From the NCBI GenBank assembly GCA_963693085.1, contig OY856412.1, positions 350,492,957 through 350,556,956 of the forward strand: a DNA stretch of 64,000 nucleotides, in the 5' to 3' direction. Source of the stretch: Alisma plantago-aquatica (Eukaryota > Streptophyta > Magnoliopsida > Alismatales > Alismataceae). The stretch's first letter is position 1; every line of letters starts with the position of its first letter. Both the position numbers and the translations under genes were made by a program. Below, piece by piece: positions 58,791 to 64,000 of this stretch. A model generated the notes under the pieces. The model saw nothing but the letters and a program-made list of their open reading frames with translations, had not been told where the DNA came from and searched no databases.

Positions 58791-59215
58791 TGATGTGTCA
58801 CTTAACTTCAGGTTAGCAGATTTCTAGAAATATGATGAAGGATGGGACTGTCATGCTGTGATGGAGTGGACTTTTGGTATCCTAAATGTCCAATGACATA
58901 AGTGAAATCATATGGTTGTGTTATATTAGGAGTTCCAAGCTTTTGACAAAGTAGGTGTGTTGATGTGAGGTTGACATCATGATTAAGATATCCCTTTTTT
59001 CAATGCCTTCTTGAGGAATTCAATAGAATGATTAATAGTTGAGTTTTGTCACCAAATTTGAATAGAAGGTAGATCAAGAGGTAGGGAAGCTATGGTTAAA
59101 ATTTGGTGGCATTTGGAGGTTCCTAGAGGAAGTTATTGAGGTTTGATTTTGGGGAAATAATGTGCATGGTTGATGGTTTATATACCTAAGTTAGGGCTTT
59201 AAAGCCTATAATCAA
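58791..59215 (+). other. LINE 3' remainder or unrelated spacer
   Basis: Weak text after WQDKWC (near 58760-58900) may be the remaining LINE ORF2. Nothing is readable from about 58990 to the LTR start. Confidence 0.4.
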
Positions 59216-61133
59216 TGTCACACGCCCCTTGGTTCGGGTTAGAACGGCGTGGGAAAATCTCAGTCCTCCATAGATGATCTGGAAGCTGGAACCTTTCACT
59301 TGAGTAAGCCACAGTTGGGCTCAAGCAAGGGACTCACTCACACCGTTGGATTAGATATCAAGGGTCCTTGTATTGTCCCTAACCTTGCGGTTACAGCCTT
59401 GACCGAAGGCAGCAACCACGACGTCAGACTGCACACTGATCGTGGGACAAGAGTAGAGTGTGGGTGAGTAGTTGATCTCCGCTCGTCCATATGAATTCCA
59501 CGACCCCTCATTTGTAGTCAGTGACCAAGTGACGAGGGAGAACAAGCCCATGTCTCTCGCTGTATCTCCTTTCCAGTGACCAGGAGATGTGGGGGGAAAG
59601 GGGAAACCAGTTGTTGAGTGGGTTTTGGAGGAAAAGGAAGAAGGGAAGAGGAACGTTGAGGCCTAGGGAACCATTTGTGCTTGAGCACATGGCCTCAAAA
59701 GGCTTCTTCCATGGCCGACCAACTCGGTCAGGCGCCTACAAACAGTGAGCTTGGAGACAGGTGAAGGGAGATGCTCGCCTCGAGCGAAGGAGGTAGTCAA
59801 GTTTGTGAAGGCCTTTCGAAGCTTTCCCAAGCTTCATACCAACACGAGGATGTGCAAAGGCTTTTGCCCCCTTCTGCTCTGCCACAACTACTGCCCACGG
59901 AGGCGAGCTCCCGAGGTGCTAGGGTTTGGAGCCGTAGACGAGAAGCCACGAAGCCGTGGAGGTCGTGGAGGGGACCTTGAAGCAGTGGGCGTTGTGAGGA
60001 GCTCACAAAGAAGACCTGGAGCTAGAAGATCACTCGCCGGAGCTGAGCATCGCGGCGATGCACGCAAAGAACAGGGGAAGCCCGATCACGTGAGAAAGAG
60101 AGAAAGAAAGGAGGAGTGATTTGTACCCAATATGGCCACGTGTCAGCGGCTGATTGGCCTAAAAAGGTAATTTCTTCAAAAATGTCCAGATTTTAGATAA
60201 TTCATAGTAAATAGCTCGTTTATCAAAAAATGCAAATAAGGTATGTTTATTCTCAGAAAAATGAGTAGAACACAATGAAAGAATAATATTAGGCTTTTGA
60301 TGAACTAATATCAGAGTAATCATGTAAGATGTAAAATGGTCTTTTCATGCATAATAAATAATAAACGAAGACCTTAAATTGTGAGAATATGACAATAAGT
60401 CTATAATCATGTTTAGAATCCATATGATGTCAGTAATTATGATGTTGATGCACGAAATCATGTAATTTGCTTCATATAGATAATTAGGGTTGGTAACCCT
60501 AAGTTAAATGCAATAAATACATACATGCTCAATAAATGATAGAAATTACAAAGTAAGCTCATATCAGTATATGGAACCTTAGTTTTAATTATGTGATCAG
60601 TTTTATACACAAAATCCATGTTATGTGAAGTTGACCTGTAATACATGGTTTAAAACTCTAATTTAGTTTAATGATGTAACCTAGGGTTAATTTGTGTACA
60701 AAAATACTATGGAAGATAATGTTCAGATAATGAACGATAATCTAGAATATGACATCAGTAAGATAATCCCAAGAAGATAATACAAGTAACAATGAGAATA
60801 TCCTAATGAGATAAGCTAAACCGTAATGAACACGATTAGGGTTAAGATGAGATGTAAGATGATGAGAACCTGATGATAGTATGTGGTCTTGTCTTAATCA
60901 GGGTTGGCTAGGATGTAGATGACATGAGGAATATGTGATTAAGAATATCTCTTTGGAAGGTATCCCATTACCTCTTACTTGGCTTATTATACATTATGCT
61001 TGTGTTATATGTAGTAAAATACTTGGCATATGGTATTGGATGAAATGATTGTTCTTGTATGATATCTTGCTTGATTTTCCATACTTATGCTATGAACACA
61101 TGAAACATAAGATATATGATCCATCATATGATA

Positions 61134-61300
61134 GCACTAAACTCTTTGGTAGTACAGTGCATTGAAGTGATCTCAAACTCTGTGGTAGTAGATCACATAT
61201 GTTAGATCTCAAACTCTTTGGTAGTAGATCACACATAATATGATCTCAAACTCTTTGGTAGTAGATCATAAGGCCTAAAAACATCAAAGCCCTTGGTGCT
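61134..61300. repeat. Tandem array in LTR, GATCTCAAACTCTTTGGTAGTAGATC
   Basis: Three good units at about 61168, 61204 and 61241 (spacing 36-37 bp), a diverged unit before and one after. In each good unit TGATCT (or AGATCT) at the start can pair with AGATCA at the end. Confidence 0.9.
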
Positions 61301-61629
61301 AGATGTATGGGATATATGATGGAAATGTGATTAAAATATATGTGTTCTCTTTTGTTAATGAACATCTTTTGCAGAAGTATATGCTTTTCTTATATTTGTT
61401 TATTGCTGCCAAGTATTAGTTTTATCTTATTGCCAAGATATGATGAGAGGTATATAAAAGACATGTAGGCATACTCAGTACAATATTCTTGAATATTGTG
61501 TTGACGTGTACCACATGTAATCTTTTTAGGTTGTGGTTATACTCCTGAAGATCCAGGATAGTTAAGAGTTGTGTGGCGAGCCGATGTACAGGTGGACCTG
61601 TTGTCTTAAGATCATGTTATTTAGTGGTA

Positions 61630-61635
<6 letters not shown>

Positions 61636-61667
<32 letters not shown>
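61636..61667. repeat. (TA)n microsatellite
   Basis: About 16 TA units inside the LTR. Confidence 0.95.
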
Positions 61668-61668
<1 letters not shown>

Positions 61669-61921
61669 TTTTCTATTCAATATGTAATATCAAATGATGT
61701 AACAATTCATGTTGTAATTATGTGTTAAGTGGTGAACATGTGTGTATGGTTTTATTATTGTTCATGTGCATGTGCTACTTTTGTTTCCTTCTAACTTCCT
61801 CTAATTTTCTTCTTCTTAACCTAGTGTGTGGTGTTTAAATTGGGATTCTCACTGAGGTGAGGATTTCAATTTGGACGTCGCACATCAGATTAAGTTTTAG
61901 AAAATCTAGGGACGTCACAGG

Positions 61922-61936
61922 TGGTATCAGAGCATG
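61922..61936 (+). other. Primer binding site, initiator-Met tRNA type
   Basis: TGGTATCAGAGCATG two bases after the LTR end. Confidence 0.9.
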
Positions 61937-64000
61937 AACAATAGCAAAGCCTGACATTTGCTCACTATGCAACTTAAAACAAAAGAACCTTGAACCTTAA
62001 TAATCTTTTAGGGTTAGATTAGTCATTTTTTAGAGACTAGATCTGACCTAGCCTCTAGGTTAGAACCTAGATGTCTGAGAACTAGGTCTAGACTGGTGCT
62101 TGTTGTATAACAAGTTCATAGATGTCATTCTTTCCTTATAGTGCAGTGGTATGGGACGTTGCACTATTTGGAAATAACGTGCATCAAGGGAAGAGAAACC
62201 CTAGACATATTGTGCACATTGTCTAGAGTAGCTACACTAGTCTACCCCTTGTTCTCATCCTTTTCTCTAGTTTTCATGACACTGTACTCTCTACTATGTG
62301 TGGGACACTCATTTTTAGGATTTGGTTTTTGATTCCGAACGGATCGAACCTCGATAGTTTTCTCTAACGCTTGTTTTATCGGAGAAAAACTATATAACAT
62401 TTTATTATGTATATGTATTACAAAAATGTGTCCCCATACATGTACGAATAGGAGGTGATCATGAAACCTAAGTGAAAGTGAATGACATCGGTCTAAAAGA
62501 GAGAGTAGTTCTAGATTAGATGTCTAGAGCCTTGTTAGAATATGTGATAGATGGAATAGATGAAATAAGTTTTGATGATGATTTAAGTCTTATATAGATG
62601 AGATAAGATAGTCTATGATGATATATGTTTGTCTCTGAGGACTTAAGTTCAGTTTTGAGGATTTGAGATAAGTTTTGATGATGCAAGTATGTGTGCTTTT
62701 CTAAGTTAAGATAAGCTAAGTTGAAACGAGATGTGAGTTAGCAAGAGCCTCAATCTCTTCTACAAGGGAGGACCTCTAGTGTTGGGACCAATTATAGGGT
62801 TAAGTCCAGAGAGAGCGAGACCCATTGGGAGAAGGTCAGAGAACCTAAACTCCAAGGTCTGAGAATAATGAGAAATATGTGATATGATGTGTCCTAAACT
62901 AGAATACTCCTGAGTGATTGAGTTGAGCTGCTATATGTATGATTCCTATTGTTTTCCTAAACCCTAGATGCCCTTGGGAGGACCAAACCCTAGAGATAGA
63001 GAGAGGCTCGTTATATATGTGCATATGTGAACATGAATATGAGTGCCTGCCATCTGGGTGAGGGAGAGAGCCCAAGACCTTGGAGGAGGTAGCTATGTTA
63101 GTTTCTGTGAAGCCTCATGCTCAGGTTGGTGGTTTCCCACATAGGAATCTAGTGGTGTATATAAGAGAGCTTTGGGTAAGATGTTTCATGGTTATAGATC
63201 TATGAAGAGTATGCCATATCATGTTTTGGTTTGTGCTTATGTGGCTAGAGCTTGTAAATCTATCCGCTAGTGCCAATGAAATATACCTGAGAACCCTAGA
63301 CCGAGAGGGAAGATATAGTTTGTACATATGAGATATTCATAGAGTTCAGTTAGCTCAAAGAGATTGATTATGGCATTACCCTCATGATAAGGGTTAGGAC
63401 CTCAGTTAGACTAGATGAAGTTTTAATATATGTTTAAAGAGAAACTCACATAAGTTTGTTTAGCACAACCATGATATAATGTATGTAAGGACGTGATATA
63501 TAGACATGATATGATGGAAACCTAGAGATGGTTTAATAGATATTAATACATAAATGGTTAACCACACACATGAATAATGTTGATAATGTGATATTGTTGG
63601 TTAATCTTGTAATGACGTCATTAATAAATGTTGCAATTTAGTATGAACAAGGAAATAAGATCATATGAATGAAACATGTTACATGAAGTGTTAATCTTTT
63701 TTTATAACGAGAAGTGTTAATCTTAGTGCTTATTAAAAGATGAATATATATATATATATATAGTTTGACAGCTAGCACAACATAATGGTTTTGACACCTT
63801 GATGTATGAGTTAATCTTAGTTAACTCTTTTAGAACATGGTAATATGATGTGGGAATCCTAATGTATGGCTAAAGATAAGGAAGCAAATCTAACATATGA
63901 GTTATATAATAACATAACCTAAGATTCTAAACCCTTGTTGAGCCTTCTATGGAGTGAGGTTTCACCCTTGATGCTTTTGAAACCTCCTAATAGTGCTTTG
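61937..64000 (+). pseudogene. Interior of the third chromovirus-like element, partial
   Basis: About 2 kb with no open frame above 68 codons and no motif I can name. Stretches near 62740-63100 (AGGACCTCTAGT..., ACCAAACCCTAGAGA...) resemble 27480-27690 in the element at 23329, so it is probably the leader and decayed gag of a related family. It runs off the window. A (TA)n tract lies at 63745-63762. Confidence 0.55.

Larger units (their letters stand above)
59216..61919 (+). repeat. LTR of a third chromovirus-like element (2704 bp)
   Basis: Starts TGTCACACGCCCC, ends GGGACGTCACA, and a Met-type primer site follows at once. The left third (to about 60120) is GC-rich, the rest AT-rich. It contains a tandem array at 61134-61300 and a (TA)n tract at 61636-61666. 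The partner LTR and the target duplication lie outside the window. Confidence 0.8.

Noticed and set aside
59745..60119. 124-codon basic frame
   Set aside because: It lies in the GC-rich left part of an LTR, has no known motif, and GC-rich DNA gives long chance frames.

Overview
The window is a stretch of repeat-rich plant nuclear DNA. Every coding trace I can name belongs to a retrotransposon of a plant lineage (Ty3/gypsy Athila type and chromovirus type, Ty1/copia, LINE). I see no host gene, rRNA, tRNA or CRISPR array. A flowering plant with a large, methylated genome is the best fit; the species cannot be told from this sequence.

Layout, left to right. 1-3013: a broken Ty3/gypsy gag-pro-RT-RNase H body with no LTRs. 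4917-13255: a Ty1/copia element with a 2248-bp 5' LTR, Met-type primer site, ruined gag and pol, and a 3' LTR missing its last part. 13256-13400: a degenerate minisatellite. 17967-18545: the 3' end of a LINE ORF2. 21699-49000: a three-level nest. The oldest layer is an Athila-like relic (LTR and primer-site relic at about 21699-23178; gag and protease relic at 47032-48975). A chromovirus-like element (23329-47009, 5-bp target duplication TGTAC) sits in the relic's leader, just before its gag start. A younger Athila-like element (32483-45384, target duplication GGTAT) sits in the 3' LTR of the chromovirus. 52402-58790: a LINE ORF2 split by about 3.5 kb that looks like an antisense LTR. 59216-64000: an LTR, primer site and the start of the interior of another chromovirus-like element that runs off the window.

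The young Athila element is the only one with long open frames. They cover gag, protease, RT/RNase H, integrase and a second ORF of the Athila extra-ORF (env-like) type. It still carries seven in-frame stops, one frameshift and an inverted block inside gag, so it is dead.

The most interesting signal is non-coding. The young Athila element carries about six near-perfect short hairpins (15-nt arms, 4-6-nt loops) between pol and the extra ORF, and similar ones in both LTRs. Two hairpins have matched changes in both arms. The old Athila LTR has inverted repeats of a different sequence at the matching place, and the copia LTR and leader carry their own array of 12-bp palindromes. Three chromovirus-like LTRs carry tandem arrays with weak hairpin potential. 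This looks like repeated, independent turnover of short inverted-repeat arrays in LTR and leader regions. Whether it has a function or is a by-product of hairpin-driven gene conversion is open.
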